22,717 bases of DNA, taken from Gemmatimonadota bacterium (GTDB lineage Bacteria; Gemmatimonadota; Gemmatimonadetes; Gemmatimonadales; GWC2-71-9). The notes below the pieces were generated by a model. It worked only from the letters and a program-made list of their open reading frames with translations, was not told the origin of the DNA and made no database searches. The translations under genes were made by a program, and so were the position numbers. Below, piece by piece: positions 8,790-15,460 of the stretch. Numbering within the stretch: position 1 is the stretch's first letter; every line of letters begins with the position of its first letter. Where the stretch lies: positions 1 through 22,717 of the forward strand of contig JANYAG010000051.1 in NCBI GenBank assembly GCA_025361465.1, given 5' to 3'.

Positions 8790-11700
8790 ATGTCCTCACG
8801 TTTGCTGGCTCGTTGCGCGAGCGCCACCGCAATCCTGCTCGGCCTGGCATTGATCGGGGCCAGGCCGCTGGCCGCCCAGGGGAACGTGGACTACATCATC
8901 GGCACGATCACCGACGCCACCGGCAAGCCGGTCGCCGGCGCGGGCGTTGAGGCGCTGAGCCTTGAACTCCAAGTGACCAAGAAGACGATCACGAACGACA
9001 AGGGGAAGTTCTCCCTCAACTTCAATGAAGGCGGCGGCCAGTACCGCATCACCGTCCGCGCCATCGGCAAGCTGCCGATCATCCAGAACGTGACGCGGCA
9101 GCAGGATGATGACCGCATCGTGTTCAATGTGAAGCTGGGTGACCAGGCCACCCGGGTCCAGGATCTCGTGTCCAACGCCGCGCGTCGCGCTGACCCGAAC
9201 GCACTCGACCGTCCAACGCCTGGCAGCACCGAACGGAACATGACGAGCGAGCAGGCGAGCAGGCTGCCGATCGACGCCTCAGACCTGGCCGCCCTCGCCA
9301 TGCTGGCGCCCGGTGTCATCTTCACCGGCGGAACGGACTCGACCGGCTCGTCCTTCTCGGTGGCCGGACAGAGCTCCGAATCCAACACCTTCGTGATCGA
9401 TGGCTTGGCGTCGAGCAGCGGCGCGGTCCCGGCCGATGCGGTGCGCAATACTCGGGTTACCACCAGCACCTACGACGTCTCGCGGGGCGGGTTTTCCGGT
9501 GGGCAGGTCTCGGCTACCACGCGCGGCGGCAGCAACCGGACCTCGGGTTCGGTGAGCGGCAACTTCCAAAATCAGGACCTGGCCGTCGGCGGCACCCAGA
9601 CGGTATTCGGCTCCGGCCAGACTCGGGAGACCCTCGGGGCGGGCTTCGGCGGCCCGCTCAAGAAGGACAAGCTCTTCCTCTTCTCGTCGTTCAGCTTGAA
9701 TCGCCAGCTGGTACCGATTGCGACGCTCGACCTGGCGGACCCAACAACCTTGGCGCGCCTGGGCACGTCGGTCGATTCGGTGAATCGCTTCATCGGCCTG
9801 GTCGGCCAGACCGGTTATACGGCTGCGGTCGGCCAGATCGACCCGAATCGCACCGCCGACAACTTCACCGCCCTGACCCGCTTCGACTGGAACGCCGGCG
9901 ATCGCAGCACGGTCACGGTCAACTGGAACCTGGGCGTGACCACGTCCGATCCGTTCCGGACCTCGACGACCGCACTGCCCCAGGTTGGCGGCAGTCTGAA
10001 GGGCAACAGCGGTGGCGCCTCGCTCTCCGCCATCACTCGCGTCAATGTCGACCTGACCAACGAGTTCCGAGCCGGATTCAACTACAGCAACTCAAGTTCC
10101 GATCCGTTCCTGCTGGTGCCGGTCGGTCGCGTGACGGTCTATTCCGCCCTCGATTCGGGCCGGATCGGCACGACCACGCTGGGCTTTGGCGGCATTTCGG
10201 GACTCCCGAGCCACAGCGATTCCAAGCGACTGCAGCTCGCCAATACCGTCTCGTTCGCGCCGTCTGGAACGCATCGCTTCCAGCTCGGCCTGAGCCTTGA
10301 CCGCTCCACCTTCGACCAGGATGTCACCAACAACCGGTACGGCACCTACACGTACAACTCGCTGGTCGATTTCCAGAACAACATTCCCGCGACGTTCACC
10401 CGGACCCTTTCGCCGACGACCCGGAACGGCAGCGCGACCACCGAAGCGGTGTTCCTGAGTGATGTGTGGCGCTCAGGTGCCCCCGGCGGTGGCGGTGGTG
10501 GTGGCGGTGGCGGTGGTGGTGGCGGTGGCGGGCGCGGCGGCATGGGAGGTTTCGGTGGCGGCCAGGGCAGCGGCAACCTGCAGGTCACGGCAGGGATCCG
10601 TCTTGAGCATTCCACGTATGGCGGCGCGCCGGCGCTCAACCCGGACGTCCAGGCCAAGTTCGGTGTCGCGACGAATGTGCTCCCGACGGAGACCTTTCTC
10701 TCTCCGCGGCTCGGCTTCTCGTTCAACATCCCGGCGCGCGAGCAGATGGGCAACGGCCAGCGCGGATTTGCTCCGCCGTTGCTGACCCTGCGCGGCGGCC
10801 TCGGGGTCTTCCGCGGCACAATGCTCGCCACGCTCCCGGGAACCGCCCAGGCCCAATCGGGCCTCATCAACACCGAGAGCCAGCTGTTCTGCGTCGGTGG
10901 CGCGGTGCCGATCCCGACCTGGTCGACGTATCTCACTGATCCGTCCCAGATCCCGACCCAGTGCATCAATGATGCATCGACTCCGGTGCTGACCGGGGTC
11001 CCGAACATCACCACCTATGCCACGGACTACGGCGCCTCCAAGACGTACCGCGCCTCGTTCGGGCTGAGCAAGCGGCTGACCCAGTTGTTGTCGTTCAACG
11101 TCGAAGCCCTCTATGCTCGCGGGAAGGGCCAGTCGTATTCGCGGGACCTGAACCTCAATGAGACGGCCCAGTTCCACCTTGGCGGACTGGATGGCCGGCC
11201 GAACTTCGCCGATCCGACCAAGATCGACACCGCGCGGGGCGCCATCCCGCTGTCGGCGTCGCGCAAGTACACGTCCTACGGCTCGGTGAACCAGGTGATC
11301 TCAGCGCTGCAGAATGAGACCAAGCAGGTCACCCTGTCGGTGGCCGGCTCCAACCGGCGTGCCGCCTCGATCAACCTGTCATATACCCTGATGTTCGCCC
11401 GCGACCAGGGCGGCAGCGGTGGCGGTGGCGGCTTCGGCGGCGGCAACATCACCGCCGGCGATCCGAACGTCTACGAATGGGGTGTCTCGAGCGGCGAGCG
11501 TCGCCACAACTTCCAGGTGAACGTCTCGTGGCCGTTCAACCAGACGTTCACGCTGACGATGCTCGGCAACATCACCTCCGGCTCGCGGTACACCCCGGTC
11601 GTCCAGGGCGACATCAACGGCGACGGCTCGTCGCGCAACGACCGGGCGTTCATCTTCAATCCGGCGACGACGACCGATACCGCGGTCGCCAACGGGATGA

Positions 11701-12596
11701 ACCGGATGCTCAGCGGCACGTCCAGTGGCGCGCGGGCCTGCATCGAGGCGCAATTCAACTCGATCGCGGGACGGAACAGCTGCACCGGGCCGTGGCGTCC
11801 CTCGATGGAGTTCCAGGTCAATATCCTGCCACCGTTCCTGCAGCATCGGCTGACGATGTCGCTGGCGACGAGCAACTTCCTCGGCGGCCTCGACGAACTG
11901 CTCCACGGAGAGAACAACATCAAGGGCTGGGGCCAGAACGTGCAGCCCAACAGCACCCTGATGACGGTGCGCGGATTCGATCCCGTCAGCCAGACATTCA
12001 AGTACCAAATCAACGAGCGGTTCGGGGCCACCAGCGCTGCATCCACAGCGACCCGCGCGCCGATGCAGCTGCAACTGCGGATGCGCTACGTGATCGGCTA
12101 CGACCAGCAGCGGGCGCGGATGAGTGCCTTCTTCTCCGCTGGCGCCAATGGAGCGCCCAGCGGCGTGGAGATGCTCAAGCAGGGGATCGCCCGATTCAAG
12201 ACCGAGAACATCGCGAAGGCGGCACTCGACCGAAAGGACTCACTGGCGCTGGCCCCCGACCAGGTGACCAAGCTTCAGAAGCTGCTGGACTCGACGCTGA
12301 CCGCGATGGCACCGACGCTCGACTCGCTGACCAAGGAAGTCGACAAGGTCAACAAGGGCGGCTCCGCTGCCAACGTGCAGCCGCTCCTGATGATGCTCGG
12401 ACCACTCAACATGCGGACCATCCAGTTGCGTGAGGCGGTCCGGGCAATCCTGACTGACGTGCAGTGGTCCCTGCTGCCCGAAGCCATCCGGACCGGGGCC
12501 AACTTCTTCAATGTCGGCGGTGGTGGCCGAGGTCAGGGTGGTGGCGGCGGTGGCGGTGGCGGGGGCGGGGGTCGCGGCGGCCGCGGCGGAGAGTGA
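8790..12596 (+). CDS. TonB-dependent receptor with CarboxypepD_reg N-terminus and C-terminal extension
   Basis: An outer-membrane receptor of 1268 residues that would take up a large ligand (oligosaccharide, peptide or siderophore) using TonB energy. The signal peptide is residues 1-30, ending LAAQ. A carboxypeptidase-regulatory-like beta domain spans ~35-115 (IIGTITDATGKPVAGAGVEA, NDKGKFSLNF). The plug is at ~150-250 (APGVIFTGGTDSTGSSFSVA, NTFVIDGLASSSG, SRGGFSGGQVSATTRGGSN). The barrel runs to about residue 1120, its last clear strand being MQLQLRMRYVIGY. Odd features are a 16-glycine run (566-581), a Gly-rich loop (~873-886), a helical extension (~1125-1240) and an RGG/Gly tail (1243-1268). 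ATG 8790 is preferred over the TTG at 8778 because it begins the signal peptide and has GGGA upstream. No SusD-like partner is adjacent, so the ligand is unknown. Confidence 0.95.
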   Translation: MSSRLLARCASATAILLGLALIGARPLAAQGNVDYIIGTITDATGKPVAGAGVEALSLELQVTKKTITNDKGKFSLNFNEGGGQYRITVRAIGKLPIIQNVTRQQDDDRIVFNVKLGDQATRVQDLVSNAARRADPNALDRPTPGSTERNMTSEQASRLPIDASDLAALAMLAPGVIFTGGTDSTGSSFSVAGQSSESNTFVIDGLASSSGAVPADAVRNTRVTTSTYDVSRGGFSGGQVSATTRGGSNRTSGSVSGNFQNQDLAVGGTQTVFGSGQTRETLGAGFGGPLKKDKLFLFSSFSLNRQLVPIATLDLADPTTLARLGTSVDSVNRFIGLVGQTGYTAAVGQIDPNRTADNFTALTRFDWNAGDRSTVTVNWNLGVTTSDPFRTSTTALPQVGGSLKGNSGGASLSAITRVNVDLTNEFRAGFNYSNSSSDPFLLVPVGRVTVYSALDSGRIGTTTLGFGGISGLPSHSDSKRLQLANTVSFAPSGTHRFQLGLSLDRSTFDQDVTNNRYGTYTYNSLVDFQNNIPATFTRTLSPTTRNGSATTEAVFLSDVWRSGAPGGGGGGGGGGGGGGGGRGGMGGFGGGQGSGNLQVTAGIRLEHSTYGGAPALNPDVQAKFGVATNVLPTETFLSPRLGFSFNIPAREQMGNGQRGFAPPLLTLRGGLGVFRGTMLATLPGTAQAQSGLINTESQLFCVGGAVPIPTWSTYLTDPSQIPTQCINDASTPVLTGVPNITTYATDYGASKTYRASFGLSKRLTQLLSFNVEALYARGKGQSYSRDLNLNETAQFHLGGLDGRPNFADPTKIDTARGAIPLSASRKYTSYGSVNQVISALQNETKQVTLSVAGSNRRAASINLSYTLMFARDQGGSGGGGGFGGGNITAGDPNVYEWGVSSGERRHNFQVNVSWPFNQTFTLTMLGNITSGSRYTPVVQGDINGDGSSRNDRAFIFNPATTTDTAVANGMNRMLSGTSSGARACIEAQFNSIAGRNSCTGPWRPSMEFQVNILPPFLQHRLTMSLATSNFLGGLDELLHGENNIKGWGQNVQPNSTLMTVRGFDPVSQTFKYQINERFGATSAASTATRAPMQLQLRMRYVIGYDQQRARMSAFFSAGANGAPSGVEMLKQGIARFKTENIAKAALDRKDSLALAPDQVTKLQKLLDSTLTAMAPTLDSLTKEVDKVNKGGSAANVQPLLMMLGPLNMRTIQLREAVRAILTDVQWSLLPEAIRTGANFFNVGGGGRGQGGGGGGGGGGGGRGGRGGE
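10485..10532 (+). repeat. 18-nt tandem repeat coding polyglycine
   Basis: Inside the TonB receptor, 16 consecutive Gly codons follow an 18-nt unit (GGCGGTGGCGGTGGTGGT) present twice in full plus 11-12 nt of a third copy. The repeat keeps frame, so copy-number change would only lengthen or shorten a loop. Closely spaced GG pairs make it a possible two-quartet G-quadruplex on the coding strand. Confidence 0.85.
12516..12593 (+). repeat. Gly/Arg-Gly-coding 3' tail of the receptor gene
   Basis: The last 26 codons are almost all GGN with four CGN codons, one Gln and a final Glu, giving a tail rich in Gly, Arg-Gly and Arg-Gly-Gly. Runs of GGG around 12556-12571 could form a G-quadruplex. It is a second, independent low-complexity tract in the same gene as the polyglycine run at 10485. 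Confidence 0.8.
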
Positions 12597-12606
12597 GAGA
12601 GAAGCA

Positions 12607-12634
12607 GGTGATGGGTGACCGGTGAACGGTGAAC
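12607..12634 (+). repeat. GGTGANN heptad array, left arm (4 copies)
   Basis: Four uninterrupted heptads: GGTGATG, GGTGACC, GGTGAAC, GGTGAAC, starting 11 nt after the receptor stop codon. The first five bases are invariant and the last two vary. It faces a matching array at 12687-12725 in inverted orientation with a hairpin between them. Confidence 0.9.
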
Positions 12635-12640
12635 AAAGTC

Positions 12641-12673
12641 AGACGGGCCTCCGTGATGCACGGGGGCTCGTCT
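12641..12673 (+). terminator. Rho-independent-like hairpin after the TonB receptor gene
   Basis: AGACGGGCCTCCGT (12641-12654), a 5-nt loop, and ACGGGGGCTCGTCT (12660-12673) give a 14-position stem with 12 Watson-Crick pairs and two G-U pairs in the plus-strand RNA. In the minus-strand RNA the two wobbles become A-C mismatches, so the structure favours plus-strand transcription, that is the receptor mRNA. It is followed by TTATGT, a weak T-rich tail. Confidence 0.8.
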
Positions 12674-12686
12674 TATGTCAACCAAC

Positions 12687-12725
12687 ACTCACCAGTCACC
12701 AATCACCGTTCACCAAACAGTCACC
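12687..12725 (-). repeat. GGTGANN heptad array, right arm (4 copies plus 1 offset)
   Basis: On the plus strand these read ACTCACC, AGTCACC, AATCACC, GTTCACC (12687-12714) without gaps, then after 4 nt another AGTCACC (12719-12725); on the minus strand they are GGTGANN heptads. The array ends 14 nt from the efp stop codon. Its cores can pair with the left array at 12607-12634, making a long interrupted stem around the central hairpin. Confidence 0.9.
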
Positions 12726-12739
12726 CACGAGCCGCGCCG

Positions 12740-13297
12740 CTACTTCACCCGCTCGATGTATTCCCGTTCGCGAGGATTGACCCGCACGCGCTCGCCCTGC
12801 CCGACGAACTCCGGCACATTGATGGTCACCCCGTTGCTGAGCTTGGCCGGCTTGGCGCTGGATGACTTGGTGGCGGTCTTCATGGTCGGCGACGTCTCGA
12901 CCACTTCGAGCTCGAGGGAACTCGGCAACTTGAACGAAATCGGCCGGCCCTCCAGCCAGAGGGCGTCAAAGGTCATCTCGGGGAGCATCCAGGGCGCGTC
13001 ATCACCCACCAGGTCGGCATCGAGGGTGAACTGCTCGTAGGTGGTGGCATCCATGACATGGACTCCGTTCCCATCCTGGTAGAGCACCTGCATCGGCTTG
13101 CTGTCGAGCCGAGCTTCCTCGACGTTCTCGGTGGCGCTGAAACGGTGATCCGTCTGGGTGCCGCTCCCGAGGTTGCGCAGCCGCACCTGCACGAATGCCC
13201 GGAGGTTGCCCGGGGTGCGGTGGGTGAAGTCCATGACGAGGTGCGGCTTCCCCTCGAAGTAGATCACGTGTCCCTTGCGGATATCATTGGCTTTCAT
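12740..13297 (-). CDS. efp: Elongation factor P family protein, atypical loop tip
   Basis: EF-P binds between the ribosomal P and E sites and eases peptide-bond formation at proline stretches. The protein has 185 residues, the family length, with all three beta-barrel domains: MKANDIRKGHVIYFEGKPHL (KOW-like domain I), MQVLYQDGNGVHVMDATTYE (domain II), LELEVVETSP and a C-terminal NPREREYIERVK (domain III). The domain I loop reads HRTPGNLRAF. Aligning its PG with E. coli VKPGKGQAF puts Asn31 where E. coli has the modified Lys34 and Pseudomonas an Arg, so the known lysylation or rhamnosylation could not occur at that position. ATG 13297 begins the canonical N-terminus and has AGAGAG upstream; the longer frame to 13381 is not conserved-looking. 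It converges with the TonB receptor gene across the heptad/hairpin element. It could be a second EF-P paralogue of the cell. Confidence 0.95.
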   Translation of the reverse strand: MKANDIRKGHVIYFEGKPHLVMDFTHRTPGNLRAFVQVRLRNLGSGTQTDHRFSATENVEEARLDSKPMQVLYQDGNGVHVMDATTYEQFTLDADLVGDDAPWMLPEMTFDALWLEGRPISFKLPSSLELEVVETSPTMKTATKSSSAKPAKLSNGVTINVPEFVGQGERVRVNPREREYIERVK

Positions 13298-13337
13298 CAC
13301 GGCTCTCTGGTAGAACGACCCAAGGCGCCAGGCCCTT

Positions 13338-13368
13338 CCCGGCGCGCGGCCAATATCCACGCGCCGGG
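13338..13368 (-). terminator. 9-bp hairpin between the HATPase-REC gene and efp
   Basis: CCCGGCGCG (13338-13346) and CGCGCCGGG (13360-13368) form a perfect 9-bp stem with a 13-nt, AT-richer loop. It lies 50 nt after the stop of the upstream minus-strand gene and 41 nt before the efp start, so it may end that transcript or sit in the efp leader. No T-tract follows. The loop holds GATATT on the minus strand, so it could instead overlap an efp promoter. Confidence 0.5.
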
Positions 13369-13417
13369 GGTCCCGGGGCAACCCGCACCAGGCAATCCCC
13401 CAGCGCCGGCCCCGAGC

Positions 13418-14350
13418 CTATCCCCGAGAAGCGGGGCCAAGCCGGTGGGAGACCGCCTGCAGTAGTTCCACCGCCGTAAAGGGCTTGGTCAGCAGGTCTT
13501 CGCTCGAACCCGCCCGCGCCCGACCGACGAAAACCACGTGCAGGTCAGGCTCTGTTCGCTGGGCCGCCAGGGTCAGGGCCCGTGCGTCGGCACTGGCAAG
13601 ATCGATGTCGACCAGCATCAGCCGAATGCACGAGCCCGTGACCCCCCGCAACAATTCGAGCGCCCCGTTGGCGTGATCGGCCTGCAGCACACCATATCCG
13701 GCCCGGCGAAGCACGTGCGCGGTGGTTGTCTGCAGCCAGGCATCGCCATCCACCACGAGGATCGCCGGCGTGTTCGCGGACACCCGGGAAGGGTTCGAGG
13801 CATTCTCCTTTGCGGGCAGGCAGACGACGACTTCGCAGCCGCCCGGGTTCCCCTCTTCGACCAGGAGATGGCCACCAGCCGCCTTGACGATCGAAGCCAC
13901 CTTGGCCAACTCAGGGCCCCAGGTCTGGTCGATGCCATTGCCAACTGGGCCGCACCCGATCCATCCCCTGCCCTCGTCATCTTCATCGTGCGTCGGACCC
14001 GAGTCGACCACCCTCAGGGTGGCCCAGCGTCCATCGGGCGACGCACCGACCCCCTTCCGACCATGCCCCGAGGGCCGCCAGCGCCGGGTCGCGACCACCA
14101 GCTTGCCGCCGAGCGGCATGGCATCGCTCCCGCGCACGACAAGGTCGAGGAGGATCTGCTCAACTTGATCGCTGGCGAGCGCCACACAAACAGATTCGGA
14201 GTCGAGCAGCACCTCCAGCTGGATGAAAGAGCCAGCGATCCGAGTCAGTAGCGGCCGCATTCCCTCGACTACGGCGTTCAAGTCGACAGTACTTCTCACC
14301 AGTGGCGGGTGCGATCGGTCCGGCGAACGCGCCATTTCGGTTTGAGACAC
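13418..14350 (-). CDS. Degenerate histidine-kinase ATPase domain fused to receiver domain
   Basis: About 310 residues. An N-terminal HATPase_c-like domain (~18-190) begins VDLNAVVEGMRPLLTRIAGS, the usual lead-in of hybrid kinases. The N-box reads LDLVVRGSDAMPLGG instead of LNLVVNARDAMPxGG, so the Mg-binding Asn is gone. The G1 box is VDSGPTHDED and the G2 GTGLGL glycines are replaced by TWGPELAKVASIVK. No HisKA (H-box) helix is present. A receiver domain follows (~195-305): AILVVDGDAWL keeps one of the two acidic-pocket residues, the phospho-acceptor fits LMLVDIDLA, the Thr/Ser position is FVGRA, and Lys is kept in LLTKPFTAVEL. I infer a protein that no longer phosphorylates and may bind a partner. 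The GTG at 14350 was chosen with GGGAG upstream; ATG 14335 is an alternative. Cytoplasmic, no membrane segment. Confidence 0.8.
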   Translation of the reverse strand: MSQTEMARSPDRSHPPLVRSTVDLNAVVEGMRPLLTRIAGSFIQLEVLLDSESVCVALASDQVEQILLDLVVRGSDAMPLGGKLVVATRRWRPSGHGRKGVGASPDGRWATLRVVDSGPTHDEDDEGRGWIGCGPVGNGIDQTWGPELAKVASIVKAAGGHLLVEEGNPGGCEVVVCLPAKENASNPSRVSANTPAILVVDGDAWLQTTTAHVLRRAGYGVLQADHANGALELLRGVTGSCIRLMLVDIDLASADARALTLAAQRTEPDLHVVFVGRARAGSSEDLLTKPFTAVELLQAVSHRLGPASRG

Positions 14351-14488
14351 GGTGATGGGATCTCCCTGGCACTGGATCCAAGCCGGCTCAGCCGCCCGAA
14401 GGGGTCGTGGCGCTTGCCGAGATGATGACGGAACGCAAGTCCGGGGCCGACCGGGCGGCACGCCGAACCGACGGGGAAGGAGTTGTAG

Positions 14489-14502
14489 CGTAATGATTTA
14501 CG
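14489..14502. promoter_or_regulatory. Inverted repeat CGTAA-TGAT-TTACG
   Basis: A 14-nt dyad with perfect 5-bp arms in a local AT-rich island within the 395-nt interval upstream of the HATPase-receiver gene. It overlaps the possible start codon of the small plus-strand frame at 14493. It may be an operator or part of a promoter for the minus-strand gene 140 nt away; there is no direct proof. Confidence 0.25.
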
Positions 14503-14780
14503 AATCAGGCATGGGGCGGCACTGGTCGGCAGCTGAAAGGGGATCTTATCAATCGATGTTTGAGTGCCACACCTCTGCTGCACCGCTGGGCCGCGCGACC
14601 ATCGATTCGGCGACACTGGGCATTAGACCGGGTCGGTTGCGCTCCGAACGCGGCCTGGCCTTCCCCACCCCGGCACTCGAGACGTTGCTGCGCGCGATCG
14701 ATCGCGTGGTCCGGATGGATTGGCTGGTGGCGCAGTCGCTCCGAATCATGGGGCGGCGTTCGTCCGCACAAAGGTGGTGA
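14493..14780 (+). CDS. Possible small basic protein, 95 aa
   Basis: A doubtful gene in an interval otherwise empty. The ATG at 14493 follows AAGGAG (14477-14482) at 10 nt, longer than ideal. The first ~30 codons have mixed third positions, while codons after ~30 have the high-GC third positions of the surrounding genes and encode PALETLLRAIDRVVRMDWLV plus AQSLRIMGRR, a basic amphipathic helix. The 3' end overlaps the antiparallel HhH gene by 35 nt. It could be a real small protein, a gene remnant of which only the second half was once coding, or chance. No family recognised. Confidence 0.35.
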   Translation: MIYESGMGRHWSAAERGSYQSMFECHTSAAPLGRATIDSATLGIRPGRLRSERGLAFPTPALETLLRAIDRVVRMDWLVAQSLRIMGRRSSAQRW

Positions 14781-15393
14781 GTCGGGCCGCTTCCTTCGCC
14801 GACACCGTCCGCCGGATGGCCTTGATGAAGCCGGCCACGTCCTGATACGGGCGATGTTGCCGGATGGTGGCCAGCAGCTTGGGCGTCATCCCTGGGATGG
14901 TGCGCAGGTCGTCGTCTGATGCCGTGTTGACGTCGAGCGGGACGAAGACGTATTGGGCCAGCCGGGCGGCGTCCTTTGGCGGGAGGTATTTCCCGATCTC
15001 CTGGCTGAGGGACGCGAGCGAGCCAAACGGGCGGTTCTCCTTGAAATCCACCAGCAGGTGCGCCCCCATCCCCGGCACCAGCCGCAACTCGTCATCCGTG
15101 GTGGCGTTGACGTTGATCGGCAGGAAGAGCCGCAGGTAGAGCATGCTGCGCTGGTCGCGATCGAGGTTCCGGGCGAGGAAGGCGTCAAACTCGCCCATGC
15201 TGAGGAAGGGGCGGGCATCCAGAATCGCGCGGACCATCTCGGGGCTGAGGCCGGACAGGGACTGGAGGTCGCGTGCCTGGGCGAAGTTGGGATCGAGGAT
15301 GCCGAGACTCCGGCCGACCTGGGCACGGGCCGATGCTGTCCCCAGCGCGAGCAGGCCAAGGAGGAGGGAGGAACGCTGAAGCATCCGGATCAT
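14746..15393 (-). CDS. Secreted triple helix-hairpin-helix protein (ComEA-like)
   Basis: 215 residues with a signal peptide (MIRMLQRSSLLLGLLALGTA, ending SARAQ) and then three HhH units. Unit 1 (~33-75): LDPNFAQARDLQSLSGLSPE. Unit 2 (~92-135): INVNATTDDELRLVPGMGAH. Unit 3 (~152-200): LDVNTASDDDLRTIPGMTPK. The VNxAxxxDLxxxPGM pattern is that of ComEA, the periplasmic DNA-binding protein of natural transformation. Unit 1 has NFAQARDLQSLSGLS and is the most divergent. Unlike ComEA it lacks a membrane anchor and SLBB domain. A periplasmic DNA- or nucleotide-binding role is inferred from the fold; protein binding is also possible for HhH units. It lies 67 nt downstream of the LtaS-like gene, same strand, so co-transcription is likely. 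AAGG precedes the ATG at 15393; Met4 is an alternative start. Confidence 0.85.
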   Translation of the reverse strand: MIRMLQRSSLLLGLLALGTASARAQVGRSLGILDPNFAQARDLQSLSGLSPEMVRAILDARPFLSMGEFDAFLARNLDRDQRSMLYLRLFLPINVNATTDDELRLVPGMGAHLLVDFKENRPFGSLASLSQEIGKYLPPKDAARLAQYVFVPLDVNTASDDDLRTIPGMTPKLLATIRQHRPYQDVAGFIKAIRRTVSAKEAARLTTFVRTNAAP

Positions 15394-15460
15394 GGCGTGC
15401 CTTGGCGAGGGATAGGTCGGTCCAGAGGAACATACCCCAAATTCCCGGTCCGGCCAGCAA

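Noticed and set aside
10485..10532. Polyglycine repeat as assembly artefact or mobile-element end
   Set aside because: The frame is kept, Gly-rich tracts recur twice more in the same protein, and no terminal inverted repeats or transposase are present. An error in copy number remains possible.
11477..12433. 318-codon plus frame inside the TonB receptor gene
   Set aside because: Shadow frame rich in Arg/Gln/Asp; the receptor frame is intact from signal peptide to tail.
12607..12725. CRISPR-like reading of the heptad arrays
   Set aside because: Units are 7 nt without spacers, arms are inverted, and no cas gene is present.
13298..13381. 28-residue N-terminal extension of EF-P
   Set aside because: The frame is open but crosses a hairpin and a GC-rich non-coding stretch; EF-P starts canonically at 13297.
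14693..14706. Perfect 14-bp palindrome CGCGATCGATCGCG
   Set aside because: Simple overlapping CGATCG words are common in high-GC DNA; no neighbouring promoter or second copy was noticed.
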